Positions 32,487 to 43,110 of a stretch of DNA of 64,000 nucleotides are shown piece by piece. Every line of letters begins with the position of its first letter. The first letter of the stretch is position 1. The notes beneath the pieces were generated by a model. It searched no databases. It saw nothing but the letters and a program-made list of their open reading frames with translations, and had not been told where the DNA came from. The stretch spans positions 21,953,480 through 22,017,479 of the forward strand of contig JAKSZT010054215.1 of NCBI GenBank assembly GCA_026826555.1. The letters run 5' to 3'. A program made the position numbers and the translations under genes. Source of the stretch: Tolypeutes matacus. Lineage: Eukaryota; Chordata; Mammalia; Cingulata; Chlamyphoridae.

Positions 32487-33510
32487 TTAATAACCCAATG
32501 GCCAAATTTCAATAAGTAAAGAAAAAGCTAAATTATAATTAAAACAAATAAAACGACTATAATAAAAAATTTTTTAAGTTAATAGAAGAGAGGAAAATCA
32601 CTCAGAGCACAGAGCTAACAGGTAAAAAGATGAAAAATATGATAAAAAAATGAAGTAGCATAGCAGTACTTCAGAAAGTTAAATATAGAATTACCATATA
32701 ACCTGGCAATTTCACTTCTGGCTATACACCCAAAAGAATTGAAAGGAGGAACTCAAATAGATATTTGTATATCAATGTCCACATCAGCATTGGTTATAGC
32801 CAAAAGGTGGAAGCAACCCAAGTGTCCATCAACAGAGGCATGGTTAAACAAAATGTGGTATATAAATACAATGGGGGGGGCGGATGTGGCTCAAATGGTT
32901 GAGCGTCCGTCTGCCATATGGAGGGACCTGGGTTCGATCCCCGGGACCTCCCGGTAAAATAAAAAATATATATATATAGAAGGCGCATGGGCTGCCAGGC
33001 TCTGTGTGCCAGTGAGCCGCCAGGCCCCAGGAGCCATGCAGCAAGATGATGATGTAACAGGAGAGAGACGCAAGGGAGAGACAAGACGAGATGCTCGGAA
33101 AGCCAGGAACCGAGGTGGCGCAGGTGGCAGAACACCTCTCTCCCACATCGGAGGTCTCCAGCATCGAATGCTGGTGAAGACTGGAGGAGGAGGAGGAGGA
33201 GGAGAAGAGATGGCAGGAAACAGACACAGAGAATTGCCCAGCGAATGGACACAAAACAGCAAATGGGGAAGGGGGTGGTTTAAAATGGATAAAGTAAATA
33301 AATAAATCTTTAAAAATAAATAAATAAATACAATGGAATGTTATTTCGCCATTAAAGTGAATGAAGTTCTGATACATGCTATAACATGGGTGAATCTTGA
33401 AGACATCATGTTGCATGAAATAAGCCTGACACAAAAGGACAAAGGGAGAATAAGAGAGGAAATGATCACGCAAGTTGTAGTAGTGTGTGTCCAATGAGGA
33501 AAGACCCAAT
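32487..33510 (+). mobile_element. Unassigned 190 bp, then old L1 ORF2 C-terminal fragment (SINE-split)
   Basis: 32487-32670 is A-rich and unassigned. 32680-32874 and 33337-33460 form an L1 ORF2 3' end in sense (CTATACACCCAAAAGAATTG, GTGTCCATCAACAG, CACAAAAGGACAAA). The SINE at 32875-33324 splits it. Confidence 0.6.
32875..33324 (+). mobile_element. Long two-headed DAS-type SINE
   Basis: Perfect 12-bp TSD TAAATACAATGG (32863-32874, 33325-33336). First head CGGATGTGGCTCAAATGG with B box GGTTCGATCCC, TA-rich spacer, a linker with one ~25-bp unit, second tRNA-like head (~33110-33175, B box GCATCGAATGC), a GGA-repeat run (33182-33207) and a (TAAA)n tail. Confidence 0.93.
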
Positions 33511-33616
33511 TTTTAAAATTCAAAAGGCATACTGATTGCTGAAAATGATAAATGAAAAAAGACCCATATCTTTAGGTTAAACAGTACATCACAGAGACAA
33601 AGAGGAGATTCTTGAC

Positions 33617-33953
33617 CTGCACTGTGCAGTAGAGAAGCCATGTGCTGTGTGTGGCTACTGAGCACCTGAAATGTGGCTAGTCCAAACTGAGATGTGTTAT
33701 ATATAGGTATCACATACCCACTAGATTTTACAGACTTACCACAAGAAACATAATGTAAAATATCTCATTAATAACTTTTTTATATTGGTTACATATTGAA
33801 ATAATACTCTTGGAAATATTGGTTTAAATAAAATCGTCTATAAAATTTATTTCACCTATTTCTTTTTAAAATTTTTATGGTGTGGCCACTAGAAAATTTA
33901 AAATTACCTCTGTGGCTTGCATTATATTTCCATTGTACAGTGCTGTTTAGGAG
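33617..33953. mobile_element. hAT-type non-autonomous DNA transposon
   Basis: The ends pair as CTGCACTGTGCAGTAG and, inward from the right, CAGCACTGTACAATGG. Internal words ATGTGCTGTGTGTGGCTACTGAG and the A/T-rich middle match the widespread GTGCTGTCCAATAG-type mammalian element. It interrupts the HAL1-like ORF1: sequence on both sides joins in register. Confidence 0.65.
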
Positions 33954-35165
33954 CATTCAGAGCCAGGGAGAGAGATTACTAACAAAAGAATAAGAATATC
34001 ATAGGCATCTGACTCCTCATCAACACAGTGGAGGATAGGAGATGATGATTTTTAAATTTCTGAGAGGAAAAAAAAGATCTTAAACTTAGAATTCAATATC
34101 TAGTCAAACTATCAATCAAGTTTGAAGGTTAAATAAACACTTCACAGCCATGCAGGAATTCAGAATCTTTATCCACCAAGTGACCTTACTTTAAAATTTT
34201 TTTTTAATTTGAGAATGTTCTCCAGCAAGAGTAGAAGAGAAAGAGAAGCAGCCCAAGAGCCAAGAACCAATGGTATTATCCTAGGCTTGAAATGGAAAAG
34301 ATTCCCGGGGTGATACCTCGGCAGCAGTCCTAAAACATAGCTCAGATTGGAACCTGAAGTCAGAGGACTCAAAAGAATTTATGCAAGAATATAATGGGGA
34401 TCATTTAACAGGTAGGACAGTTGAGAACCTGGGAGATCTCAGCCCAGTGGGGAAGAAGACTTAGGTAGTTTTCTCTTAAGAAAAAAGAAACATCAGAAAA
34501 AATGGAAAAATTAGAGAAGAAAGTTATAGTTCAAATACAAAACCAGCAGAAGTGTGGTTTAATTTTTGAGCAACCAATGGGATACAGGAAAAGAGAATCC
34601 ATTTCACCTTAACCCTTGGAACATTCTCCTTTGAGAGACATCAGTTTAGTGACATCATATTTCTTTTTCAGTAGATTTGAGCACACTATTTCTACGGTGA
34701 GTAATAATTATATAATTATATTTATATAATTATAGTTAAATGGTTACTAGTTTTCAATTTTTGTAATCAAAACAGAAGACTTAACTATAGTTATAGAATA
34801 GAATGTATGATATGACCCTGTAAATGTAACACTCTAGCTGTGAGCAGGAGGGAAGGGTGAGTGTAGGGATGTAAATATCTCCAATTTACTCCAGAATGAG
34901 TCAAGCAATGGTTGTTTAAAGAAGAAGAGAACAAGAATAGAGGATTATGTATATTATTTAAAAGTAAAAAGGCAATTAATAAAAGAACTAAACACAAGAA
35001 TTCAACTAATAAAAATCAAAAGGAGAGGCTGTTGGAAATGTTGTACGTGAGCTAAATTCCTCTTCTTTTATATCTAGTCAAGAAACTGAGAGTTAAGCTG
35101 AAAAATATTTGCTTAGAATTATGGTGATAAATTATCAGAAAGATTAAAAACAAAAGGTTAAAATG

Positions 35166-35758
35166 TGTGACAGTTTGAAGTTCTTTTATGAATCCCCAAA
35201 ATAAACTAATTCATTCCTATGGGGGTGAGACCCTTTTGAGGGGGTGAGACCTGGCTCAGGTTGAATCTCTGCCCTCTTGCTGGGTCTGATAAAAACGGAG
35301 ACACAGAGAGAGACACACAAGAAAAGGGAGGCGCCATATTTGATCCTGCAATGTCAGAAAAAGGACTCCAGTTTCACTCTCAGCTGAGCTGCAAAAGAGA
35401 AGCCCCTCAAAGAACTGAAGCCCAGGGAGAGATAAGCCATATGCCTGATAGATCACAGCTGAACTTGGGAAAAAAGCGGAGCAGCAGAGACTGATAGAGG
35501 AGACTAGGAAAGATACAAGCCCTATGCCTGGTTGCTCACAGCTGAGCTATGGGAGCTGGGCTAGATTCTGGAGGAGAAGGCAGAGACCTTGGCAGAGACC
35601 AGAGGCCATCTTGTTTCATCACGTGGCCAGATAGCAGGATCAATAGTAGCTGACTTTGGTGAGAAAGCACAACTGTTGGTACCTTGAGTTGGACATTTTA
35701 TGGCCTCAGAATTTTAAGATTTTACCCCCAAATAAATCCCTTTTGGGAAACTAATACA
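35166..35758 (+). mobile_element. Solo MaLR-like LTR
   Basis: 593 bp, TGTGACAG..CTAATACA, with AAATAAATCCC before the terminus. The flanks AAATG (35161-35165) and AAAGG (35759-35763) are a 5-bp TSD with one mismatch. It is the same family as the LTRs at 16497, 17652, 23436 and 54669 and sits in the HAL1-like 3' region. Confidence 0.85.
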
Positions 35759-35945
35759 AAAGGGATTTCCTCTGAAGTGTTGGACTTGGGTAAGGGAGGT
35801 GAGAGGGGAAGGTTTACTTTTCACTTAACATCATTCTGTGTTGCTTGAATTTTTAACCCTATGCATATATTATTTTATAATAATTTCTTTAAAAATATTT
35901 ATTAAAAAATTATTAATAACAATAGGTGTAAAAAAAAAAAAAAGC

Positions 35946-37040
35946 CCTAGTTAAAGAATTGTTCTTTCCCGTTTGCTAGCTTGGGTCTTTAGCTAATGAT
36001 GTATCTACTTGTCCTTTGGGGGTCCCTACTCTGGGGCTGAGTTTCTGTTCTTTGCATTGACACCTCTATCATTCTAAATCAACACGTGCACTTAACCGTG
36101 CTTTTTAAGCCTTAATAAATATTTTATCAACATTCATGTGGTATAGTATAGAGAGATATAAGGTCATGTATAGGAGAGGGACTCATCTTGTCAGGGACAT
36201 TGTATATATATTTGTCAAAGAGGTGGATACAGAGAGGAAGCAAATTTTCACTAAGATTTTAGAAAACTCGATGGAGAAACTTACAGCTTCCTTATATATT
36301 TCCTCAGGAATGGGAGAAAGACAAGGACTCTAAGCTGCCAGGAACTCATGCTCCTGGTCCCAAGTAAATCTGCCCTCATCTGTCTCCTCCTCTTGGTTTG
36401 TAGCCCCTGAAAATTCTCAGCAGCCTGGGCCAGTCTCAGAACCTTCCCATAGGAAGCTCTAGCTGGCATGGGGACTTACCTTGTTATGGAAGGCTGTGCT
36501 CCAAGCAGAAGTTAGCTCTGCATGGTTTAAACTTGAGGCTCAGGGCACCTACATCCCCAGAGATCACCACTCATACACTGCTCTCTGCCTCCTGAGTCCT
36601 TGGCCAATGAACATGCTGGTGGATCCTGAGCTCACTTCTCTTACTTTGTTGGGTGGCTCTTAGTGGGTCTTGCACCTGGGCCTGACCCCTCCCATACTCA
36701 TTGTTTCCCAATTGCCTCTAAACCTCTTGTCCCTGATATTTTTAGCCCTTTTCAAACAAACTCTTGACCTTTTACCTAGTTCCTACCACATGGTTGGAAT
36801 AAATATTTGGTTGCCTGAGGCGACTACTTTGAAAGAGACAAACACATTTAGATATCTGAACTCTAAGTTTTGTTAAAAAATCATTACTTTATATTGTTAT
36901 TGGGTTTCTATCTTTCTTACTGTCAAGTCTACTAGGCCCTGCTGAGATTTCCAGGTGTCTTATGACCACCTCTGACTTTCTGCCTGTTCCAATACACCTT
37001 ATCTGAGAGCCTCAAGAAGAATTTTCCATAAAAGTTCCTT
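35946..37040. other. Single-copy DNA, nothing recognised
   Basis: Contains short frames (60-68 codons) only, with no recognised domain. I see no tRNA-like head, TIR or LTR end. Confidence 0.5.
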
Positions 37041-37044
37041 GTAT

Positions 37045-37377
37045 TTATCAGGACTGTTTTTGGTTTCAAGTCACAGAAACCCAACTTGAACTAGCTTAAG
37101 TAACAAAGGGAGTTTAATGACTCATTAACCAAGGAGGTCAAAGGTGGATGTGTGTCCAGTCACAGCTGAATCCAGTGGCTCAGACAATGTTGTCAGGGCT
37201 CTGTCATTCTCACCATCTCAGCTCTGCTTCTCTTTGTGCACTGGCTCCATTTTCACACGACTATCTCCATGTGGTGGGGAAGGTGGCTTCTGGGATAGCC
37301 AAACTTACACCTTTCTGGTTTTTGATACAAAAGGAAATGAAACTCTCCCTTGTTGCTCTTCATATATTAAATCTTAT
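37045..37377. repeat. Ancient interspersed repeat-like segment
   Basis: The arrangement GTTTCAAGTCACAGAAACCC, AACTTGAACTAGCTTAAG, TTTAATGACTCA and CATGTGGTGGGGAAGGTGG is one I recognise from an old dispersed mammalian repeat, but I cannot name the family. It ends near the composite copy 3 insertion. Confidence 0.4.
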
Positions 37378-37391
37378 GGAAAATTCTGATT

Positions 37392-38281
37392 TATTTTTTA
37401 TTTATTTTATTTTTTTAAAACAATTTATTGAAGTATATCATTCATACATGAACATACATAAACTATAAGTGTTCAGTAAACATTGTGAACTTGCAAAACA
37501 AACATGCATAACATCATACAGGGCTCCCACACATCACCCTACCACAAACACCCTGCATTGCTGCAAAACATTTGTTAACAAATCATGAAAGAGCATCATC
37601 AAAGTATCACCACTAACTATAGTCCATATCTTCCTCCCCTATACATTTTTTAAAGGATTTATTTAATTATTTACTTTTGTCCATTTTTACCTCCCCCCCC
37701 CCCGTTTTTGCTGTTTCTGTGTCCATTCGCTGGGCAACTCTGTGTCCATTTCCTGCCCTCTCTTCTCATCCTTCTCTTCCTGTTTTCACTGGGATTCGAT
37801 CCTCGGAATCTCTGATGTGGGAGAGAGGCGTCCTACTGCCTGCGCCACCTTAGTTCCTGGTCTGTCGGTGCGTCTCGTTTTGGCTCTCCCTTGTGTCACT
37901 CTCCTGTTACATCATCAACTTGCTGCGTGGCTCGCGGGGCCTGGTGGCCCATGTGCCTCCTATATTTTTCTTTTTTAAATTTTTACCGGGAGGTCCCAGG
38001 GATCGAACCCAGGTCCCTCCATATGGGAGGCGGATGCCCAACCACCTGAGCCACATCAGGCCCCCTGCTATATCTCTTAAGGTTGACCAAAGATACCCAA
38101 AGTTACAGTTTTTCCCATATAGGATGGTCATATAATAAATCAGGCTTAGTTTATCACCAGCATTCTAAAAACCAGACCTAGGGAGAAAAACTAGGTCTGG
38201 GGACATATGCATGGTTTCTAATATAGCGAGTGTTTAGCTTACCCTGATTATCACAACATCAGGACAGCGAGAATATTTGCA
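37392..38281 (-). mobile_element. Composite retroposon, copy 3 (hairpin module + long SINE + L1-like tail)
   Basis: 890 bp between perfect 14-bp TSDs GGAAAATTCTGATT (37378-37391, 38282-38295). On the minus strand: 5' module 38281-38066 with both hairpins (main one at 38172-38200), long SINE 38065-37645, then a ~250-bp tail ending CAATAAATTGTTTT and poly(A). It is the only copy inserted outside L1, so the precise ends here define the unit. Confidence 0.9.
37645..38065 (-). mobile_element. Long DAS-type SINE inside composite copy 3, linker without tandem units
   Basis: Two tRNA-like heads as in copies 1 and 2. The linker has none of the ~25-bp repeats (0 units, against two or three in the others). 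The junction to the 5' module (TATAG then a short pyrimidine and G-run) is the same. Confidence 0.82.
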
Positions 38282-38295
38282 GGAAAATTCTGATT

Positions 38296-38466
38296 ATTGC
38301 CACTGGAGACAGAAAACGCCTTTGTACTAACACTCTTAATGGGGGATGGAGTAGCATAATAGCCTCCCTGTGTCACTTACCCCCCTCTGTGGGCAGGTGC
38401 TCTGACAATTCTAGCAGCACCATAGGTTGTTCCTCAATATTCTTTTAGTCAATCCATTTTAACTAA
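38296..38466. other. Short single-copy spacer
   Basis: About 170 bases between composite copy 3 and a dimeric SINE. Nothing is recognised. Confidence 0.4.
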
Positions 38467-38476
38467 ATTTAATTCA

Positions 38477-38894
38477 GGGAAACAGATGTGGCTCAAGTGA
38501 TTGAGCTCCTGCCTACCACATGGTAGGTCCCGGGTTCAGTTCCTGGTGCCTCCTAGAGAAGATGAGCAAGACAGTGAACTGGAACAAAGGGCTGGTGCAA
38601 CAAGCTGATGCAACAAGCTAATGCAACAAGCTAACGCAACCAGATGATGCAATAAGGAGACACAAAGAGTAAACACAATGAGAAACACAACAAAGCAGGG
38701 AGTGGAGGTGGCTCAGGTGATTGAGTGCCTCTCTCCCACATGGGACGTCCTGGGTTCAGTTCCCATGTGCTTCCTAAAGAGAAGATGAGCAGACACAGAG
38801 AGCACATAGTGAATGGATACAGAGAGTAGACAGTGCAAATGAGGTGGCGGGGGGGGGGCGGTATAAATAAACTAACATATCTTTTAATAAATAC
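38477..38894 (+). mobile_element. Dimeric tRNA-derived SINE (older type)
   Basis: TSD ATTTAATTCA (38467-38476, 38895-38904). There are two separate heads: CAGATGTGGCTCAAGTGATTG with B box GGTTCAGTTCC, and at ~38705 GTGGAGGTGGCTCAGGTG with B box GGTTCAGTTCCC. The first body has four ~14-base repeats of the GATGCAACAAGCTA type (38598-38650). Confidence 0.9.
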
Positions 38895-38904
38895 ATTTAA
38901 TTCA

Positions 38905-39244
38905 ATATTTATGTGTTGAATAGATATTATGGGGCACAATCTGTGCTATGCATTGAAGACACAAAAATAAATAAGCAGAATATTTCCTCTTCTGAAAGTT
39001 GTGTTGTGTCCCAGATACAACTAGGAAGATAAACATTGTATAATTAATTACAATTAATTGTACAATTAATGGGTACAGAAAAAATTTGAATACAGTGTGA
39101 AGGAAGTGCAGGGAGGTGGTGTGTGTGTGTGTAGAATTGTGAGGGAAGCAGATGACACCTGAGCTGCAGTTTGAATGGTACATAGCTCTTCACTTTGAGC
39201 CGCCTGCTCTGTATTCCTCTTTTTCTCCTTCCTTGCTTTCTTTT
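38905..39244. other. Old repeat-like spacer with AT palindrome
   Basis: The start (TTTATGTGTTGAATAG, then TGTGCTATGCATTGAAGACAC) recalls an ancient dispersed repeat like that at 42291. ACAATTAATTGT near 39050 is self-complementary. A short GT run lies at ~39117-39132. I see no gene. Confidence 0.35.
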
Positions 39245-39248
39245 GCAT

Positions 39249-39639
39249 TGATGAGGTGGCTTGGAGTTATGTACCCCAGAAAAACATGTTCTTTACCCTT
39301 TCCTGGATGTGAACCCATTTAGGATCTTTTGATGAGGTTTCTTCAGTTAAGGTGTGGTCCAATTGAATTAGGATTGTTCTTAATCCTATTACTGAAGACC
39401 TTACAGAGAGAGAGGACATAGGAAGAAGAAGAAGCTGGAAGTCAATGGAACCCCAAAGAGAAAGGAGAAGATGCCATCACATGCATTGCCATGTGATGGA
39501 AAAGCCAAGGAACCCCAAAGATTGCTGGCCAGGCAGAAGATCCTGGGAACAGAGCAAGCCTTCGAGCCTCTGAAATCATGAGTCAATAATTTCCCATTCC
39601 ATTGTATGGTATTTGTTTAGCAGCCAGGAGACTAAAACA
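39249..39639 (+). mobile_element. MaLR/MLT1-like LTR, second family
   Basis: TGATGAGGTGGCTTGGAG at the start and GGAGACTAAAACA at the end give TG..CA ends, 391 bp. Shared words with the antisense copies at 46122 and 46849 include ACATGTTCTT, AAGGTGTGGTCC / AGGTGGGACACATC and the TACCCCAGAAAAACATG block. No internal region. Confidence 0.65.
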
Positions 39640-40491
39640 GTTGATTATTGTTATCATTCCATTCTCTCTTTGTATTAGCTAGGAAGTTAGACATTCTTTT
39701 TTAGAAGCTACTCTAGAAATAAGAAATGCATCCTTGAGTTATAAAAATCTAATGTTTATCATTGCTTTTACCTCCTTCCTGGAGGTTATCTTTGTATGTT
39801 GGACATTGTATTTGAAAGCTTCTTTATAAAACTATTTATGACCTAGTATGACGTTATCTTTCCACAGAGGGATTTTTTTGTTTTGTTTTTTTCATATTTT
39901 TTTCTGCCACAACTCCATGGGGATACTTGTAATCTGAGAGAACCTTAATCCACATTCAAGGTTTGAGATTTTCTTGGCCAAACAGCTGTCCCAAGTCAGG
40001 CTGCCAACCATACAAGGACTGGTTTACTTCTAGCTTATCCTGACTCCTATGGTACCGTCCTTAAGTATCTCAGGTACTGGTGGCCCCAGCATCTGTCTTT
40101 TGTCCTCTCAGCCTTTACAACATTGTCAGAATCACAGTTCAGCATCTCAACTGCCTCTAAGGCAAAAGCTGATGCAAGCAATATGATTCTCAAACTGGAT
40201 TTTGTTTGGTATTCTTTTCCATTGCATTAAGTCTTTGATGACTCTAGAAGAATATTTTTGTAATTCATTCAAATTTCCTCTTTTTTTCTGAGGGAGGGTT
40301 AGTCTGAACTAACCAGTCTGTCTTTTCTTACAGTGTCTCAATAGCTGAATGAGATAGGGAGGGGTATTTCAGGCAGCAGGCAAAGCATGAACAAATGCAC
40401 GGCACTGGGAAGCACACGGGAGGGTTTGGGGAATGCTAAGTGCAAGAGACAGACATGAGACTTGAGACTGGGAGAAGGAAAGAGTCATATT
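39640..40491. other. Mostly single-copy DNA
   Basis: No repeat ends recognised; 40370-40440 may be an ancient relic (GGCAGCAGGCAAAGCATG). A short T/G run lies near 39870. No credible frame. Confidence 0.45.
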
Positions 40492-40503
40492 AAAAGACTT
40501 TGA

Positions 40504-40810
40504 GGGAAGTGGCTGTGGCTTAATTGGTTGGGCTCCCGTTTACCATATGGGAGGCCCCGGGTTCGATTCCTGGGGCCTCCTGGTGAAGGCAAGCCGGCCC
40601 ATGTGGCATGGTGAGCTGACCTCCCGGGGAGCTGGCCCAGCAAGGTGACGCAACAAAGGGAGACAAGCAGACACAGAAAAACATACAGCAAATGGACACA
40701 GTGAGCACAAGCAGCAAGGGCGGATAAATAAATAAAAATAAATCTTTAAAAAAAAAAATTTAATACACTATTTGAAAAAATGCTAGCTCCTATTATAAAA
40801 AAAAAAAAAA
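40504..40810 (+). mobile_element. DAS-type SINE with a second, non-SINE tail (apparent 3' transduction)
   Basis: Perfect 12-bp TSD AAAAGACTTTGA (40492-40503, 40811-40822). The SINE ends in an A-run at 40748-40758, followed by 38 bases of unrelated sequence (40759-40796) and a second A-run (40797-40814), all inside the TSDs. The head is GTGGCTTAATTGGTTGGGC, the B box GGTTCGATTCC. Confidence 0.9.
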
Positions 40811-40822
40811 AAAAGACTTTGA

Positions 40823-41078
40823 ACACCAGCTCTGGATTGTAGACTTTATTCTGCAATCAACTGAGGACGCTCAAGTCTTTCAAAACGAGAGTGATAGGAT
40901 CATATCGGTGCATTGGCATTTTAAGTCTAGCAATAGTGTGGAAAATGGCTTAGGGGAAGAGAGGGAAGATGAGAAAGGATTGAGATCAGTCAGGAGACTA
41001 CCATCCTAGTGTGGGATGATGAGGGCAGTGGAAGTGAGGTAGACAGGCAAGGATGTGAGTTAGGAGAGAGCCGTGGCT
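40823..41078. repeat. Ancient mammalian repeat-like segment
   Basis: The order TTGTAGACTTTATTCTGCAAT, GAGAGTGATAGGATC and CAGTCAGGAGACTACC follows an old dispersed repeat also seen at 42291-43110. I recognise the pattern but do not name the family. Confidence 0.4.
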
Positions 41079-41261
41079 GGGAAGCGGCTGTGGCTCAATC
41101 AGTAGGGCTCCCGCTTACCATATGGGAGGCCCCGGGTTCGTTTCCCGGGGCCTCCTGGTGAAGGCAAGCCCGCCCGCACGGCGTGGTTAGCTGACCCAGC
41201 GAGCACAAGCAGCAAGGTGGGGATAAATGAATAAATAAATAAAATCTTAAAAAAAAAAAAA
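41079..41261 (+). mobile_element. Short tRNA-derived SINE (DAS type)
   Basis: GGGAAGCGGCTGTGGCTCAATC head, B box GGTTCGTTTCCC, ~60-base body, (AAAT)n and A13 tail. Nearly identical to the copy at 22268. A TSD is not obvious. Confidence 0.92.
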
Positions 41262-41704
41262 CAGAAAAACAAACAAACAGGAAATCTTTCTTTCTTGTAC
41301 TAAAGGAGCCAAGAAATGTGAGTTTAGGGTTCTGTGATGGGAGCAATCACCAAGCTCAGATAGGAAAAAGAAACAGTCAATTTTAAGTTAACTGTCATGA
41401 ACTGGGGCTTAGAAATGACAGCGGACCTTGTCTCCAGAGAGAATGTTCTTACCCCATTCCCAGCCTTTCTTATTACTTTTGTTCCTCTCAAACTTGGGTC
41501 CTTGAGGGTATCATTCAGCAAAATAATTTTTAGATTATAACTCCAGTGCTCCTGAGGGACTGTCTGTACCTACTGGCAGGAGCTGAAACTAGTTCGACAT
41601 CATCACTGATAACCAATAACGTAGCTGACGGTGCTATCAATTGCCAGGATGGAAAGGCTATCTTGGGAATTCTTCTCTTGGAGTGCCCTTTTTAAGGCCT
41701 GCAG
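41262..41704. other. Single-copy DNA
   Basis: An A-rich stretch after the SINE, then mixed sequence with no recognised element or gene. Confidence 0.45.
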
Positions 41705-41880
41705 CCCATTGCAACCTTGGGCAGGTTACTGAAATTCTTTGTGGGTCATCTGTGAAATGGAAATAAGAATAGCTTCTCTCTCATCGTTTTCTTGTAGTGA
41801 TTAAAATGAGATGATATATGTGAAGTGCTTAGGATAGTGTCTGGTGCATAGTAAGTTCTTTAAGTATTCGCTATTTTCCT
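41705..41880 (+). mobile_element. MIR-type SINE
   Basis: CAACCTTGGGCAGGTTACTG, ATCTGTGAAATGGAAATAAGAATAG, AATGAGATGATATATGTGAAG and GTGCTTAGGATAGTGTCTGG follow the MIR order from the core to its 3' end. Confidence 0.85.
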
Positions 41881-41897
41881 TTTGAATCAAATCTTTT

Positions 41898-42280
41898 AAA
41901 AATTTTGTAAAAATAAAGTTTATTTTTAGAGAAGTTTTAGATTTACAGAAAAATTACACCAAAAGTATAGGGAATTCCCATATAACCACCCCACACCCAA
42001 TCTCCTTTCTTCTTAACATCTTACATTAGTGTGGTACATTTGTTATAATTGATGACCCAATATTAAAGCATTGCTATGAACCAAAGTCTGTATATTGTTT
42101 ACATTATGGCTTATACTTGGTGCTATGTCATTTTATAGGCTTTGACAAATGTATAATGTCATGTATCTGTCATTGCAGCATCATGCAGAACAATTTTGCT
42201 GCCCTAAAAATGCCTTGTGTTCTGGCCTATTCATCCCTTCCCCTCCCCTTTGAACTCCTGGCAACCACTATCTTTATATA
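41898..42280 (-). mobile_element. L1M 3' UTR, 5'-truncated insertion
   Basis: Antisense L1M 3' end: TTTAGATTTACAGAAAAATTAC, then CATTAGTGTGGTACATTTGTTA and CAACCACTATCTTT. The flanks CAAATCTTTT (41888-41897) and CAAATCTTCT (42281-42290) form a near-perfect TSD. Homologous to the 3' part of 11983-13300. Confidence 0.8.
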
Positions 42281-42290
42281 CAAATCTTCT

Positions 42291-43110
42291 TTTATTCATT
42301 CAACAAACATTTTTGAGTACTTACTATGTGGAAGGTATCATGTGAGAAGCTGGGGATACAAAAATGAATAAGATTCCATCTTTGCTCTGAAGCATCTCAC
42401 AGTGCAGTGAGAGAGATGAGCCATGGGGTAGGTCATAAGCTGATAGGAAACAGGGCATAGAAGTACACGGGAGAGCCCTCCAATCCAGTCATGTGTCTTG
42501 GCTTATCAGCCAGAGAAAAGTAGTCCAGAAAGAGGGAAGAACATGTACAAAGCGCTACAAGCAAAGAGTGGATGGAGTTTTAGGCCCATTGAAGTAGCTA
42601 TCTAAGACTGCTCTTGGGTAGAAGGTTGGATGGAAAGAGGTGAGATGGGAAAGGTGGACAGATTCCAGATCAAGCTATAAAAGACATTCTAAAGAGTTTG
42701 GACTTTATCCTAAAAACATTGGAGAACCATTAAAATCATTTAAGTAAGTGACAAAATCAGATTAATGATGTAGAAAAAGTGATTGGAATGCAATGTAAAG
42801 AATGGGTTGGAGAGAAACAGTTCTGGAGGAAGGAAAATCAGTCAAGACACATTTTTTATAAGATCCAATCATAAAATGATGGGTATGAGGTTGAAATTAT
42901 GGCAGTGGGAGTATGACCAAGAGTAAGTAGATCTGAGAGATACTGAGCCAGAGGAATTGTCACCCCAGTTTCTGACCCCCAGTTTCTGGATTAGATAACT
43001 GAGTGGTGTGTTACTTTTCACTGGTATGAAGAATATAATAAGGTCTGATTTTGAGATTTGTGAATCATCAGCATATGGATGAGATCAGGCAGGAAGACTC
43101 TTTAGAGAAA
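42291..43110. repeat. Ancient mammalian repeat-like segment
   Basis: TTCATTCAACAAACATTTTTGAGTACTTACTATGTGG, then AGCTGGGGATACAAAAATGAATAAG, and ~300 bases on AGAGTTTGGACTTTATCCTAAAAAC. This order is typical of a widespread old mammalian repeat; family unnamed here. Confidence 0.45.

Larger units (their letters stand above)
31275..35945 (+). mobile_element. HAL1/old-L1-like element, fragmented
   Basis: The left part begins GGTTCAAGATGGCAGATC, an L1/HAL1-type 5' start, and reaches the ORF1 N-terminal region by ~31995. ORF1 sequence resumes at ~33515-34200 (CATCACAGAGACAAAGAGG, GGCATCTGACTCCTCATC). The right part, with ACTTTTCACTTAAC and a 15-A tail at 35929-35943, has the form of a HAL1/L1 3' end. 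Interruptions: L1 pieces 32000-33510 with a SINE, a hAT element 33617-33953 and an LTR 35166-35758. All frames are dead. Confidence 0.55.

Noticed and set aside
37392..38281. Composite unit interpreted as a solo LTR (it starts with TG)
   Set aside because: TSDs are 9-14 bp, not 5, the unit ends in poly(A) with AATAAA, and it has no terminal CA.
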